A DNA stretch of 64,000 nt, from positions 20,806,001-20,870,000 of the forward strand of contig JAFFJZ010000004.1 in assembly GCA_018340375.1 (NCBI GenBank), written 5' to 3'. This document shows positions 12,216 to 24,018 of this stretch, in pieces. The translations under genes were made by a program, and so were the position numbers. The first letter of the stretch is position 1. Each line of letters begins with the position of its first letter. Source of the stretch: Gonatopus flavifemur (Eukaryota > Arthropoda > Insecta > Hymenoptera > Dryinidae). Below the pieces are notes generated by a model. The model was not told the origin of the DNA. It searched no databases and worked only from the letters and a program-made list of their open reading frames with translations.

Positions 12216-13139
12216 TAGCGTCTCATGCGCGTGAAATGCGTACGACCGTTGTAATCGATATAAGAGTAAATCCGTTACCTTTCACAGTAGTATTCAAACG
12301 CAATAAATATTTGTATCCATGAAAAATACTTGATGAGATTTTTCTCAACACAATTTATACTTGAAAATACAAAACAGAATTTGTTCGGAATCTGAAAAAA
12401 ATAATGTTAAGACTGAACTCAATACACACATACGCACATTCAGGCATGGAATATCAATCCTTCCTCCACTGGGTATCGAACCCCTGTCACAACAACCTAC
12501 CTAAGTTACATAGCTTATGCTCTGACGATCGCAGGTAAACCGACAACGCCGATCGTACTCCCGAAAAAGGCTTACATATATTTGTAATCGTTATAGCACA
12601 TGTTCAGGATACGATGTTATATGTAATTTTACATTTTCATGTATGAAAAATTCCTCTGACTGATGAGAATCGAAATATTCATTTCACCAGAATTTGTGAA
12701 TCTTATGTCCGCCAATCTTAGGGGAGGGTCGCCGGTTACGGGACACCTCCGGTGGCGGGACAGTCAATTTTCTTTGACATTCCCTAACAAAACTCAGGAT
12801 GTTTGCAGCGTGAAATTCTTCTTACATCATAAACAAGTTTTTGACATGAAACTGAAGCCCATCAACGCACGCGTACACCTTTGTATCAATAGCACGTCAG
12901 AATCAAGGAGAAGAAAACAAGTTCAAGTATTTAAAAAAGGGCTATTATTTCAAGCTTATTCACACATTCTCTTCATACTCACAGAATAATCATAGCATAT
13001 TTGAGAAGTTCTTGTGTTACTTGGGTAGTGAAAGAAAATGAAGAAACATTGTTAATTCTTGTTGCTTTTTTTTGTCGATAAGGTGTTCAAACAACAATTC
13101 TTTTGAAAAAAAAACTTTGTGTCAATTGTGAATTCTCAA
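12216..13139. other. Non-coding stretch with a tRNA-like segment
   Basis: On the minus strand about 12465-12545 contains a B-box-like GGGGTTCGATACCC and an upstream region resembling an A box. This suggests a degenerate tRNA-derived SINE. A 108-codon open frame at 12663-12989 has no recognisable motif and is not supported as a gene. Confidence 0.4.
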
Positions 13140-13960
13140 TAAGTTTTATTGACCCTGCCTTCATGAGAAAAGTTTCTGTGGAAATTGCTGACAATCTCCC
13201 TGAATTTCTCTTCAAAACTCTCAATCTCTGAAAAATCCTCCAAGCATCTGATAAACTCCGGAAACCTATGAAATTTCTTTCAAATTTTGAAAAATTTTAA
13301 GAACCTCTGGGAATCTCTCACTTGTCAGGCACTTTTTTCCACTGAAAATTCTTCTGAATATCTATGAAGACCTCTGAGAAACTCTGAATTTTTCTAAAAT
13401 TACTCTGTAGAAATTCTCTGAGAAATTATGACAACACCTCTAAAATCCTCTGAAAAACTCTTCACCGGAAATCTCTGGAAGTTTCAGCACTTTTCAGTGA
13501 AATTTTTCCACCAGGGTGGTGAAGAAAATTTCTCTGGAAATGACTGAAAATTCCTCTGAATTTCACTGAGAAACTCTGGAGAACTTTGAAAAAAGCTGGA
13601 ACCCTAGTAGAAATTTGATCAGGCATTCCCTATTCTCAACAAGGTCCTGATCAGGTTAGAATCCGGAAACCGTGAATAAGGAAAATCTTATGAGGCCCTT
13701 ATAAGGCAATATGCCTGACAATAGGCATGCTTCATCAGACCCCCGTATTTTCTCGTCCAAAATTTCTACTAGAGGAAAAACTGAAGAATTCTTGCTTATT
13801 AAACGTATGTTTTTACTAGACATTTCTCTGAATATTTCTCAATATCTCCGAAAAATTGAATATCTTCTGAAGAACTATGAACACTTTTGAAATCTTCTAA
13901 GAAACTGTTTATAGAAGACTCTGAAATCTTCAGAAATCTGTTCACCAGAGGGAATCAAAT
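13140..13960. repeat. CTCTGAAA-word field with an embedded MITE
   Basis: Repeated CTCTGAAA, CTCTGGAAA and AATTTCTC words occur in both orientations. A terminus-like TTTTTCCACCAGGG sits near 13505. The field resembles the interior of the 11456-12215 element but is more diverged. It is probably several overlapping degenerate elements. Confidence 0.5.
13602..13774. mobile_element. Small MITE, CCCTAGTAGAAATTT ends
   Basis: The left end is CCCTAGTAGAAATTTGATC and the right end, inverted, is CTCTAGTAGAAATTTTGG. The interior holds smaller inverted pieces such as CTGATCAGG and a GGCATATTGCC-like hairpin. It is about 173 bp with no coding capacity. Confidence 0.65.
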
Positions 13961-14004
13961 GAATTTCAATAAAATTGATTGACAAACACATTTGTCGGAT
14001 AACC

Positions 14005-14560
14005 AGGGTTCTTCTTGTGTTGGAGAACTATAAATTTTCATCCTACATGAACAATTCCTGAAGTTGTGAGAACACTGAACACTGTGGAAAATTTTCTGAA
14101 AATTCAGATTTATTCTGAAAATTGAGAACAATATGAACAGGTTTTGAGAATATATAATAGTACATCTGCAAATTCAGAAAAACTTCCTGATAATTAAGAT
14201 CTGTTGCGGTAAAAAATTTCAGAAACAATCTGAATTTTCAGAAAATTTCTCACAGTGAACGATATTTACCTAAATTGACCAATATTTTCAATAAAATTCA
14301 ATGGAAAAATCATAATATTCTCCAAATTTGAATAAATTTTTCCTCTGAGGATGTAAATAAAGTTCAATAAAAGTCAATAAACTAATGTGAAAACTCGGGA
14401 AGATTTTTCAACTGATTTCAATAAAACTTAGCATCGATGAAAACTCTGAACAGCAATCAATAATTTTGAGAATCGTTGAAATTTCTTGGACAATATCGTT
14501 GAATTTCATTGAATAATTTTACAATTTTTTCAACGATTCTCATCGAAATTTTCCCACCAT
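14005..14560. repeat. AATAAA/TTTTCAGA-word block
   Basis: The block lies between AACCAGGG at 14001-14008 and a TTTCCCACCATGG terminus near 14550. It is filled with AATTTTCAGAA and CAATAAAATTCAAT words in both orientations. It is non-coding and probably another diverged CCCTGG-type element. Confidence 0.4.
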
Positions 14561-14693
14561 GGTTTGAATCAGACCCGTCGTTTCCTTTAACCATTTGACT
14601 TCTCATTAAGGTTTCCATGAAACTCCTATTAAATCGTTTTATAGACCCGTCAAGGAACTTGGGACACATTTCACACGTGTATACCGTGCACGA

Positions 14694-15010
14694 GGTAGGA
14701 TACATCACTGTTAAAAATTTCCGCATGAATTTTAATGTAAATCTACTGAAAGTTTTTTTCAAGTACGTAACTAAAAATTCATGTACAGGTTCCACAAATT
14801 TCAAGTCTACATACATTAAATTTAATGCACATGGATTTGAAATTTAATGTATGAATACGTGAAATTTGTATATGAATTTTCATTCGCGTTCCAGAAAAAA
14901 ACTTCCAGTGAATTTTCTTTGAAACTCATTAAGGACCTAAAAATTAAGGACCTTAAAGCGACAGACGAAACATATGATATTTTTCGCATCCTTCTTTCAT
15001 AAAATAGGTA
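14694..15010. mobile_element. ACTGTTAAAAATTTC element (partial)
   Basis: It begins CACTGTTAAAAATTTCCGCA and contains TTAAATTTAATG palindromes with ATTCATGTAC words. It shares start and interior with the element at 47057-47284, where both ends are visible. The right end here is not resolved. Confidence 0.5.
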
Positions 15011-15069
15011 AGAATTACAAATTTCAAATGTGTGATAATAAAATACATGCATGGGATTGCGCACTGTGA

Positions 15070-15400
15070 ATGCAAATTCTCATTCCATATTGGTTCTGAA
15101 ATATAGGAAGCCAAATTTTCGGAATTATAACCTTCAATCGTAAGAATTTTCCATCGATCCCATAATATTTCAGAACCACTATGAAATTAAAATCCTCAAT
15201 CCCAAGCATGTATTTTATCATCGTATTCATAAAATTTTCATTTCTCACGTGGTTCACGAAAATATTTCGCGCAAAATTTCGTACCCTTCTCCAACAGAAC
15301 CTAAAATTTGTGTACGTCCAGGAAACGTCCAAATACGTTTCTCAGACGTCCTTCGGAGGTTTCCTGGACGTACACACATTTTAGGTTCTGTTAGGGTTCA
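15070..15400. repeat. Two short inverted repeats, one a strong hairpin
   Basis: GGTTCTGAAATAT at 15093 pairs with ATATTTCAGAACC at 15165. Then about 15289-15392 is a hairpin whose arms share CAACAGAACCTAAAAT and GTGTACGTCCAGGAAAC, with a roughly 25-bp loop. The second looks like a 100-bp MITE. Confidence 0.65.
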
Positions 15401-15531
15401 GTGTCGTTCAAGCACTCTCAACGACAAGACTCGTAGAGCGTAACCTAATGCGATTGAGAATAATAATTTCAAAATTTATAATCACAAAAAGATTATAATT
15501 GTTCAATTTATTCACTCAATTTCAAACATTA

Positions 15532-16180
15532 CACAGGCCTGCGAGGTTTTTCCCCCTTGGAACTGGTGACCATTTTCCGAAGTAATTTGCTGCGTAGAAT
15601 CCGAATCCGGAGCCAGAATTGGGCTATCACGTCAGGATTTTGAGATATCTGAGGGTAAATACGCAAAAAATGCGGTTTTTCGCTACTTTTGAGGTTATGT
15701 ACAGGACGCATAAAATTTTTTTGATCTTTTCTCTCAACTTCATCAATTTGCACTACTCTTCCCGTTTAAAATGAGCTATTGAACGTTCATGTACGATTTT
15801 TTCTCGCAAAGTTACGACCATTCTAAGTTGTGTAATATGTCCCAACAACAGAATGAGTATTCGCATTTATTACACTGATCGACAATGAAATTCTCCTTCA
15901 AATGAAATTCTCTTTTCTGAAGTAATTTTCTGCGTAGAATCCAAATCCGGAGTCAGGATTGGGCCATCGCGTAAGCATTTCAAGATATTTAAGATTAGGT
16001 CCACGAAAAATGGGTTTTTTGATTACTTTGGAATTCATGTACTGAGTGCACAATTTTTTTTAGTCTTTTCTTCTAATTGCATCATCCAGTACTACTCTTA
16101 CTCTTCAAGATAAGCTATTAATCGGTGACCTACAATTTCTCCTTGCAGAGTTACGAGTATTCCAAGTTGTGAAATATATC
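15532..16180. repeat. Two direct copies of the transposon's subterminal repeat
   Basis: The blocks 15575-15836 and 15914-16178 are diverged direct copies. Both run from CCGAAGTAATTTGCTGCGTAGAATCC-like sequence through GGGCTATCACGTCAGG to AGTTACGA...AAGTTGTG. They pair in inverted orientation with the right-end copies at 18680-19245. The stretch 16180-16633 between them and the gene shows no further feature. Confidence 0.75.
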
Positions 16181-16633
16181 CCCAAGATTATAATATTTCT
16201 AGGATCTCCTGAGGGTGCTGCCAGGATGTATGGGAATGAAAATTCTAATTTTCTAATATGATATTCTTATTCAGCGACCCAAAAACTTATATGTTCACAT
16301 ATTCAAGGAAAATTTCCCTTCAAAAAAATGGGTTCCCCAAAGGGTTGATAATTCACAGACCTGCGGAATATAAGTTTTTATTTTCCCTTCGAACAATAAT
16401 GGTTCCTTTCCAGGTATTCAGATTGTGGAACTAAAATATAACGCCAGTTTTTACAGCACATCGGGATTCATTTTTATGTGAGATATGAATATTTACAGTT
16501 TTTTAAACAATTTGTATGAACGAAAAATATATACGTTTTATATAAAATTCAGACATGGGGCTGCACTGGTTTCACACAAGACCTAAGATACTAGATAAAT
16601 CAAAAGGACTTATGATATCTTTTTCTAGTTTCT

Positions 16634-18297
16634 TCAAAACTTCTGTTTGATCTTTCTGTTGTACTCATGATTCGGTTCATCTCTCTTTAACATCCAGCAA
16701 TAGTCAGCCATCATTCTAACGTCCCACCTTCCTTGATATCTGGTCTCCATAACCTTAAGGTCTTGATGAAATCTCTCCCCTTGCTCTTCACTGACAGCAC
16801 CAAGATTCTCGGGGAAAAAGTCAATATGGGAATGCAAATAATGGAGTTTTATACTCATATTACAACCCAGGATTTTGAAATTGTTAAGCATGCTGTTGAC
16901 TATATTTTCATAATCAGGGCTTTTTCTGTTCCCTAAAAAATGTTGTACGACTTCCTTAAATGACTTCCAAGCGAGCTTCTCGGTTTTATTCATAGTTTTT
17001 TCAAAGTCAGGATCTTGCATCAATTTCCTTATGTCTGGACCAACAAAAACGCCTTCTTTTATCTTCGCATCCGATAAATGCTTGAATTTATCACATAAAT
17101 ATTTGAAACAAAGACCATCTTTAGGCAATGCCTTTACGAATTGCTTCATAATGCCTAATTTGATATGAAGCGGAGGTAGCAGAATTTTGGAGCGGTCAAC
17201 TAGTGTTTCGTGTACAACATTTTTACTTCCAGGGTTCAATGATGCTCTCTGTGGCCAATCTTTCTGGATCCAATGTCGTGCTCTATTCCTACTATCCCAT
17301 TCACATAGAAAACAGGGGTATTTTGTATACCCTCCTTGTTGACCAAGCAACATAGTTAATATTTTGAGATCACCACATATAGTCCAGTTATGATTGGAGT
17401 AATTTATTTTTTTGAGGACGAAATCCAAATTTTCATAACATTCTTTCAAATGAGTAGAATGTCCAATAGGCAAAGAAGCAAATTTATTACCATTATGTAA
17501 CAATACTACTTTGAGGCTCCGTTTCGAAGAATCTATAAAAAGTCTCCAATCATTTGGATTGTATTCTACATCAAACATTTTGAGTAGGCCAGGCACATCA
17601 CAACAATACACTAAATTTTTTCTTGAGCAAAATACGGTAGAAAATCCTTCTCTCTATTTCTATACCAATAAAAGTTCGTTGTACGATCCAGCATGTTTTT
17701 TTCTTTCAATCTGGAACCGAGTAATTCCGCAGCATCTTCCGGAAGATTAAGATCTCTTGTCAAATCATTCAATTCACTTTGAGAAAACAGTGGTGGTGTT
17801 TCGTTGCACTCGTAATATCCATCGTCAGGATCTGAAGTATTCATTATAGCCTCTTGAAATAAACTAGGATCAGATGAAAATGGTTGGGCAGGATGGCATA
17901 ACTCTTTGCTATCAGGATCTTTATACGTAGGTAAAATCACAGAACGAATATCAGGATAACTTATCGCTGCTTTATTTTTAGAATTAAATCCTTTTATGTT
18001 TGAACAGCAGAAGTAACAATCGTTGATATGATTTTGCGGTTCCATCCAAATCATTGGAGTCTGTAAACTGAAACAATGTTTTTCTCCTCTTGACCATTTC
18101 CGAAGTTCACGTACACATGTCGAACACACTTTATGAGGCGCCCATTGTTTGTCTTGGTTTTTTATGTTGATTTTGAAATAGCTATCGTATAGTTCTTCAA
18201 TACATTTAGAAATTATTTGTTGCTGTCTCTTTATTACATAATTTCCACATATGTAGCAGGAGTTATCTGGAGCATTGATACATTTTCGAGAAGCCAT
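16634..18297 (-). pseudogene. Candidate transposase of a multi-copy arthropod family; single frameshift
   Basis: The N-terminal part (228 codons, ATG at 18297) has CYIC near residue 14 and CSTC near 58, a possible zinc-binding pair set, then DCYFCC near 93. The C-terminal part (about 325 codons, ending at 16634) has WRLFIDSSKRSLK, TICGDLK, GYTKYPCFLCEWDSR and SEEQGERFHQD. The spaced acidic residues could form an RNase H-like DDE/D core, which is inference. I recognise the family as a many-copy arthropod protein without a named domain. The two parts are joined by a frameshift in an A-run (six A where seven are needed) near 17620. This could be a mutation or a sequencing error. It is the only gene inside intact TIRs, hence the transposase call. 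Confidence 0.75.
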
Positions 18298-18562
18298 TTG
18301 TGAAACTTTTTTTTAAATACACGAAATTCACAACAATTACTGGACACTCGATACTTGTACACGGAGGAAAAAATTAGAACAACAATCAGTACATTCCGAG
18401 TGAATTAGTGGAATAATGTCTGAACATAGCAACAAACAATCTACGATCTCAGCAGTGCTGGCTCGAAGGATATTACCGCCCGGCGCGAGAATTTTGTAGG
18501 CGTCCGATTATAATAGTGTAGTATATTGCATAAATATATATTTATGTGATATGCTATAAGCA
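18298..18562. other. Gene upstream region within the transposon
   Basis: This holds the 5' flank of the minus-strand gene. The motif CGCCCGGCGCGAGAATTTTG near 18479 is unusually GC-rich for this region. TATA-rich sequence at 18525-18550 lies roughly 230 bp upstream of the start codon. No promoter element can be assigned with confidence. Confidence 0.35.
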
Positions 18563-18655
18563 TTTTCTACCGTATTTCGCTCAAGAAAAAAATTTAGCGT
18601 ATCGTTGTGATGCGCCTGGCCTACTCAAGGTGTTTCATGTAGAATACAATCCAAA
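18563..18655 (+). pseudogene. Inverted fragment of the same candidate transposase
   Basis: It corresponds to the stretch across the frameshift of the main gene, in opposite orientation. It translates as FLPYFAQEKN then PGLLKVFHVEYNP. It has seven A where the main copy has six, so the frame is continuous here. It is about 90 bp and ends at the start of the subterminal repeat. Confidence 0.85.
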
Positions 18656-18679
18656 GTCAATCCCCTTCATTCATTCAAC

Positions 18680-19245
18680 ATTTTTCTGAAGCATTTTGGT
18701 GCGCTGAATCCGCATATGGCTCCAGAATTGCTATATCACGTCAGGTATTTGGGATATTCCGACCTAAAAATGTGGAAAACACTGTTCTTTGGCATATTTG
18801 AGGTTCCGTAAAGTCGAAAGGTAATTTTTTTCACAAAACCAATAGATGCACCTCAAAGTATCAGTCATCCTCTTCCAAATGCCGTTGAGTTTGCTGAAAT
18901 ATCTTTTTTTTTCATTGAGATACGACAATTTTAAATTTGTGCGCTCATGTACTCAATAAATAGGTGGAGACACAATTTTCAAACTGTCGTATCTCAATGA
19001 AAAAAAAAGGTATCTGAGCAAACTCAACGGCATTTGGAAGAGGAGGACTTATACTTTGAGGTGCATGTATTGGTTTTGAGAAAAAAAATTACCCTTCGAC
19101 TTTACGTAACCCCAAATATGTCGAAAAACAGTGTTTTTCACATTTTTAGGTCGAAATATCTCAAAAACCTGACGTGATAGAGCAATTCTGCAGCCAGATT
19201 CGGATTCAGCGGATCAAAATGCTTCGGAAAAAGATATTATTGTTT
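18680..19245. repeat. Large palindrome of subterminal repeats
   Basis: The arms, about 18685-18957 and 18975-19245, are inverted copies separated by roughly 20 bp. They share AATTGCTNTATCACGTCAGG, CAACGGCATTTGGAAGAG and TCGTATCTCAATGAAAAAAA. The outer arm is the right TIR of the transposon. The inner arm lies in the same direction as the left-end copies. Confidence 0.85.
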
Positions 19246-19329
19246 GAGGGGGAAAAAAAAAGTCAAATTTCGCAGGCCTGTGTTATCGATGGTTGTATGT
19301 TATTTTCTCAAATCTCTATCGATTTAGTC

Positions 19330-19495
19330 TAAATTAATTTTTAATGTACTGATACTTGAAATTGTAATTCAATTCCACATGATTTGAAAATTAATGTGAT
19401 AATACTCGAATATCATTTCATGTACCTTCAAGTTGAAATTTCATGTACACTGGTACATTGAGAGTGCATTGAAATTCAAGAAATTTTTAACAGTG
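19330..19495. mobile_element. Truncated ACTGTTAAAAATTTC element
   Basis: It ends in GAAATTTTTAACAGTG (inverted start of the family at 14694 and 47057). It carries TTTCATGTAC/GTACATTG words. The opposite end is not seen. Confidence 0.45.
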
Positions 19496-20401
19496 CAGGC
19501 TTTCTCACCTGCGTTATATTATCTTTCAAATTGTTTATCAAGAAAATAAAAGTAGTACACGGTTCGTTGTCTCGGTTGACCGAATACAAACCACCTGATC
19601 GTGTTCACACACGGTAGGTTCGTGCCTGTTTTGAAGTAAGAGCGGTAAGGCGGTTTCTTTAAGTGTTCTCGGGTATTTACTTTTCTCTATCCCTGGCTGT
19701 CTTGGTGCGTAGGTAGTTTGTGATAGACGTGGGAAATGTAGGCCAGGGAAGAATCAGTTGGAAATACATCGAAGGGAGGTTTTCCCAGCAAGATAAATGA
19801 AAGAAAGAGTATTATAGGATATAAAGTGAGAGTATACATGTACGTTGTTAAGAGACTCAGCAAATCAGAGACCATAATACACAAGTATTATCTTACATTT
19901 CTAGTCTTTTTGAGTATATACAACTTTAATGATCAATAATCTGCTTTGCCAGATAATGAGGCAATAATGAAGTAATAACGAGGGTCTGCTCGATTTCGTT
20001 CTCTGTAAAAGAATTCACTATTCAACGATTCCCTCTAATATTCGAAACGAGTGTAAGAAATTCAATTGAAATATTATGTTCGCGGTTAGCGGAGAGATTC
20101 ATCGCGTTGACGTACGGTTATGTGCGAAACTCGGTTTCATCTCGTGAAGAAGTTGGCACTAAAAATGACGAATCCACGTATAACTAAAATGTGGGTTAAT
20201 CACCTCTGGCGTTTAGCCCATCGATTACGATTTCTGAACATCATATGATGATTCTTGTTCTTCTCCTTCTTCTTCTCCATGAAAAGTTTCGAACGGATGA
20301 TAATATTTGTTTTTTAATTATGGCGTTGATTAAATTAACAATCCATTCAAAGTGAAATTCTAAATTAGATTCAATCGTTCATGGAAACTTCGCCAAGGCT
20401 A
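19496..20401. other. Unique sequence without detected gene
   Basis: No gene, TIR or tandem repeat was found. TA at 20400-20401 is the target duplication of the adjacent mariner. Confidence 0.5.
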
Positions 20402-21680
20402 TTAGGAATTGGAATTAATTCGTAGCGTTTTTTTTGATGAAGAAAAACTATTAGTTTTGAATGAAAATCAAAGAATAAATTAATCAAAGTATTGTCCATC
20501 GCCTTCGACTACTTTCGACCATCTTTCGGGCAAGGAATGAGTACCGTGTCCGAAGAACGCATCATCTTTGGATGCAATCCACGAATCGACCCATTTCTGG
20601 CAATCTTCGTAAGAAGTGAATTTTTGCTCAGACACGGAACAAATGGTAATTAGATGGCGCAATATCTTGAGAATACGGCGGGTGGGGTAGAACTTCCCAT
20701 TTAGGTGTTTCGAGGTATGTTTTCACCGGTTTTGCGACGTGCGGACGAGCATTGAGGTGCAGCAAAATGACTTTGTCGTGTCTTTTGAAATATTCCGGTC
20801 GTTTTTCTTCCAATGCATCTTAATGCGTTTTCTTAAGCGCATCAATTGTAGTCGGTAACGATCCCCAGTTATGGTTTCATCCGGTTTCAACAGTTCATAA
20901 TAAATCACACCCATCTGATCCCACCAAATACAGAGCAGGAGCTTAGACCGATGGATATTTGGCTTTGCCACTGATTGTGATGGTTGGCCGGGCTTAACCC
21001 ATGACTTTTTGCGCTTCGGATTGTCGTGATGGGTCCATTTCTCATCGCCAGTGACAATTCTATGCAAGAAACCTCTTCTTTTTGCCGTTGAAGCAGCAGT
21101 TCACACGTCAAAAAACGCCCCTCGATGTCCCTTGGTTTCAATTCATATGGGATCCAATGTCCTTCCTTCTGGATCATGCCCAAACTTTTCAGACGTTTTC
21201 CTACCGTTGATAAGTCAACTCCCGATGATGTCGACAATGCTTGAAGGATCTGACATGAGTCTTTATTGAGCAACGTCTCCAAATCAGTATCTTCAAATTT
21301 TTTTGGCTGGCTAGGTTGCTACTTATCATCCAAGTCAAAATCACCAGCTTTGAAACATGCAAACCATTTTCGACACGTTTGCTCAGCTAGACCATGTTCA
21401 CCATACACTTCCATTAAAATATGATGGGCTTCAGCAGCACTTTTGTTCATATCGAAGTAATGGAGTAAGACTCCCCGCAAAAACTTTATTCGGTATAAAT
21501 CTTGACATGTTCAACAAGTTATGAAGTGTTGTTATTTACGATTCAAAAAAAGGTTATGTAAAACAAATGACGCCCAATAATAGCTGTTTCACGGTGAATA
21601 GATTATTGTAGGTCACAACGGAATACTGTACTACCTACGTCAGCTTTTGTATAACGCTACGAATTAATTCCAACACCTAA
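20402..21680 (-). mobile_element. mariner transposon, 1279 bp, complete ends, degenerate
   Basis: The left end is TTAGGAATTGGAATTAATTC and the right end, inverted, is TTAGGTGTTGGAATTAATTC. Both continue into GTAGCGTT. TA flanks both sides (20400-20401 and 21681-21682). The transposase reads on the minus strand and is broken. The TIRs differ from those of the other two mariners, so it is a third lineage. Confidence 0.93.
20480..21490 (-). pseudogene. mariner transposase, catalytically dead
   Basis: Reading from about 21490 downward: LLHYFDMNKSAAEAH, then CRKWFACFKAGDFDLDDK followed by an in-frame stop. Next come KRLKSLGMIQKEGHW and YELKPRDIEGRF, then HRIVTGDEKW, CIWWDQMGVIYYELLKP, ILLHLNARPHV and PYSQDIAPSNYHLF. 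It ends LPERWSKVVEGDGQYFD. The frame shifts at least twice. Of the catalytic triad only the first D (GDEKW) remains. The second is L (LHLNARPH) and the third is N (PSNYHLF). The pattern matches mariner D,D34D transposases. Confidence 0.92.
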
Positions 21681-24018
21681 TAATAAACTAGATATCTTTG
21701 TCCAGAATTCAAGCCACAGCGATCGAGTACGAATAACCGTTCATTAAGTAATTAACGAACCATTCGATTCCAATTGGAATGAATATTTAATAACGATCAT
21801 ACGAGGTTTGAATTCACATTCAGAGAAATTAGTCTTGAATCAATACCCCGGATGGTCTGGAAGGAACATGATTCAGGCAATAGGGGAAGCGATGCATCAT
21901 TTACTACAGGATAGTGGAACACCGCCGCACTGGTAGAGCATTAACTTCTCTCTCATTACTCGACACGCGAGGTTCAACTGTCACACAGTCAAGAATTCAG
22001 TATATTCTAAAAATCTATTTGTTCCAAACGATTTTTGCTCTTCAACGAATCAGTTCGGATTCAAAATCCTTTGACACGATCATTAGTGACGTGGTAACGT
22101 TAAATGAGAATTCCCAGACTAGCAATGGTTTTGTCCGTACGAGAATTTTTTGTCAACTCTCAACGCCAGTACCATGATTTCCCCCTGGTTTTGGATTCTT
22201 GCCAGAGCATTCGTTCATCGTTAGAGACAATTATTTGACGCAACGCTGAGATACGATTTCGTTATCATCGTTATTCGAGGTTCAATTATCATCGATCGAA
22301 TGAATGTAAACATTACAAATGTTCGTGAGTTATGTCCGCTCAGGATATATGATTTTCTGATTTTAAATGTAAGGGAGGGAAGGAAAGGGTGGATGACATG
22401 TGTGGTAAAAGAGCAATTTTCCTTGATTTATGCGAAACATTGCTCATCATGCAGGGTTTCGTTTCACGTTCCGTTTGGAGATAATCTACTTTTCTGATAT
22501 GCGACCAACCAACGCTCTGCAACGTTTCTAATTTATTCCATTAAACTTGCCGTGTTCCAAATGTTACGAAAATTTTGCACTTGACACGTGTTTTGATCCG
22601 TGATTATTGCATGCTTGTTTCGTCTAATCCCTTTGTATATAAAGTTCTCAACGTCTAAATCACTTTGCCGAACATTTCGAAATTCACAGTATAATCCTTG
22701 TGTAATTTTCTACCTGTTAAACATTCCGAATAAACTGAATGAATTTTAGAAATCCTTTTTCCTTTTTTTCTCTTTTTAAATCATCTTTTTAGTCCGTGGA
22801 TTGAGAGAATTTTCTGGCTGGGGGAAAATCTCGACACACGTATAAGAACACTTATATTTTCTCTGTGTTTGTTTTTTCTTTGTGAAAGAAATGAACTTCA
22901 GGGAATTTGAGGAAATCTCGTACACGATAGAGTATTGGACCTAACTGACGAGCTGAGAGAGAATAAATATATTTTTTGCTGTTCGCGTAAAGCGGAGAAA
23001 TAGGATGAAGTCTGGTTCACTATTTATAGAAAAATCATGACGAAATATACAGGAAAAAAAAGCGAGAGGAGTGGATTGATATAGACCATACGGTGTCACG
23101 CGAGGGAATATCGAAGAGTATATATTGGAGGATAGATTAGAGGGGAGAAATTTCAGACACGCTCAAGGATTGAATGTAGTAAGCAAATCATGAAAGACGT
23201 GGGGTGTACAATCTGTAGGGATTTCAAGTAACTTGCCAAGAGAAGGTCGTCTAATGGAGGGTCGTGTGAATCAGTTTTAGCCTGAATACCTAATGATTCT
23301 GATGATATCATCGTCATCATCATCATCATCATCATCATCGTCCTCGTTGAAAATGTCTACATAAACTTTTGTACGGTATAATTTCTCAATGAATGGAGTC
23401 ATAAAAATCGTAATTAAGATCAAAACAATGGATCCGGTGTGTTTAAATGATTTATTATTCAAGTGGAACGAGTAATTCAACTGAAAGAGGGTTTGATAAA
23501 ATGATGAGAGAAAAACAACGTCAAGCAGAGAGATTCATTTTTATACAAATAATAATGTATCTCTCTGGCTGACTCTTTGAATACTTGCGAGCACATTGAT
23601 GAGTTTTATAGAATGGAAAATCTAGCGATGAAAATACATGGCAAAATTTATGGAAAGAATAATTGTTTCTTTCATCAAAAAGTAGGGAATTTTCCTGTCA
23701 GTTTTGGGTGTTGAATTCTCAATCCAAGTGAAACCAGTCGCCCTATTCATGAAGGATCTTGGCTGTTGTATAAAGTGTGAGAAAAGAATGTGAAACTGTA
23801 ACGGCTACCTCTACATATAATGAGGTGTTTCATTTCTTTCACAAATTCTTTGAAATTAACGAGCGATTCATCGCGAGATACCAGCAAAGCGACGTTTAAG
23901 AACCAAGTATGTGTTCCAGAGGTTCATGCCCCCTGAGTGTATTCCACTCTGGTTCCCGTGCCCTCCAGTCAGATTTTGTCCTAGTTCGCGGATGGTTCAA
24001 ATCCCATAGAGTGGGCTA
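21681..24018. other. Mostly unique sequence with tRNA-like pieces
   Basis: About 21920-21990 reads like a tRNA-derived head (A-box-like CTGGTAGAGCATT, B-box-like GAGGTTCAACTGT). About 23945-24015 has another B-box-like GGTTCAAATCCC. Neither folds into a convincing tRNA. They may be old SINEs. A microsatellite lies at 23307-23340. No supported gene. Confidence 0.4.
23307..23340. repeat. (ATC)n microsatellite
   Basis: About eleven ATC units with two interruptions. The aspartate and methionine runs in overlapping frames are artefacts of it. Confidence 0.95.

Larger units (their letters stand above)
15532..19282 (-). mobile_element. Complete 3.75-kb DNA transposon of unassigned type
   Basis: The termini are CACAGGCCTGCGAGG and, inverted, CACAGGCCTGCGAAA. 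They lie inside longer diverged inverted repeats of about 300 bp (shared: TATCACGTCAGG, GAATCCGAATC). TTA flanks both ends (15529-15531 and 19283-19285), suggesting a 3-bp target duplication. The single gene inside reads on the minus strand. The CAC start and 3-bp duplication recall CACTA (EnSpm) elements, and TTA recalls PIF/Harbinger. The encoded protein resembles neither in what I can see, so superfamily is left open. Confidence 0.85.

Noticed and set aside
14043..15384. Cluster of open frames of 60-119 codons
   Set aside because: They fall in AT-rich word repeats and hairpins, overlap on both strands, and show no domain.
16733..17750. Plus-strand frames inside the candidate transposase gene
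   Set aside because: Antisense to the recognised minus-strand family; no motif of their own.
23153..23480. Poly-Met and poly-Asp frames
   Set aside because: Created by the (ATC)n microsatellite.
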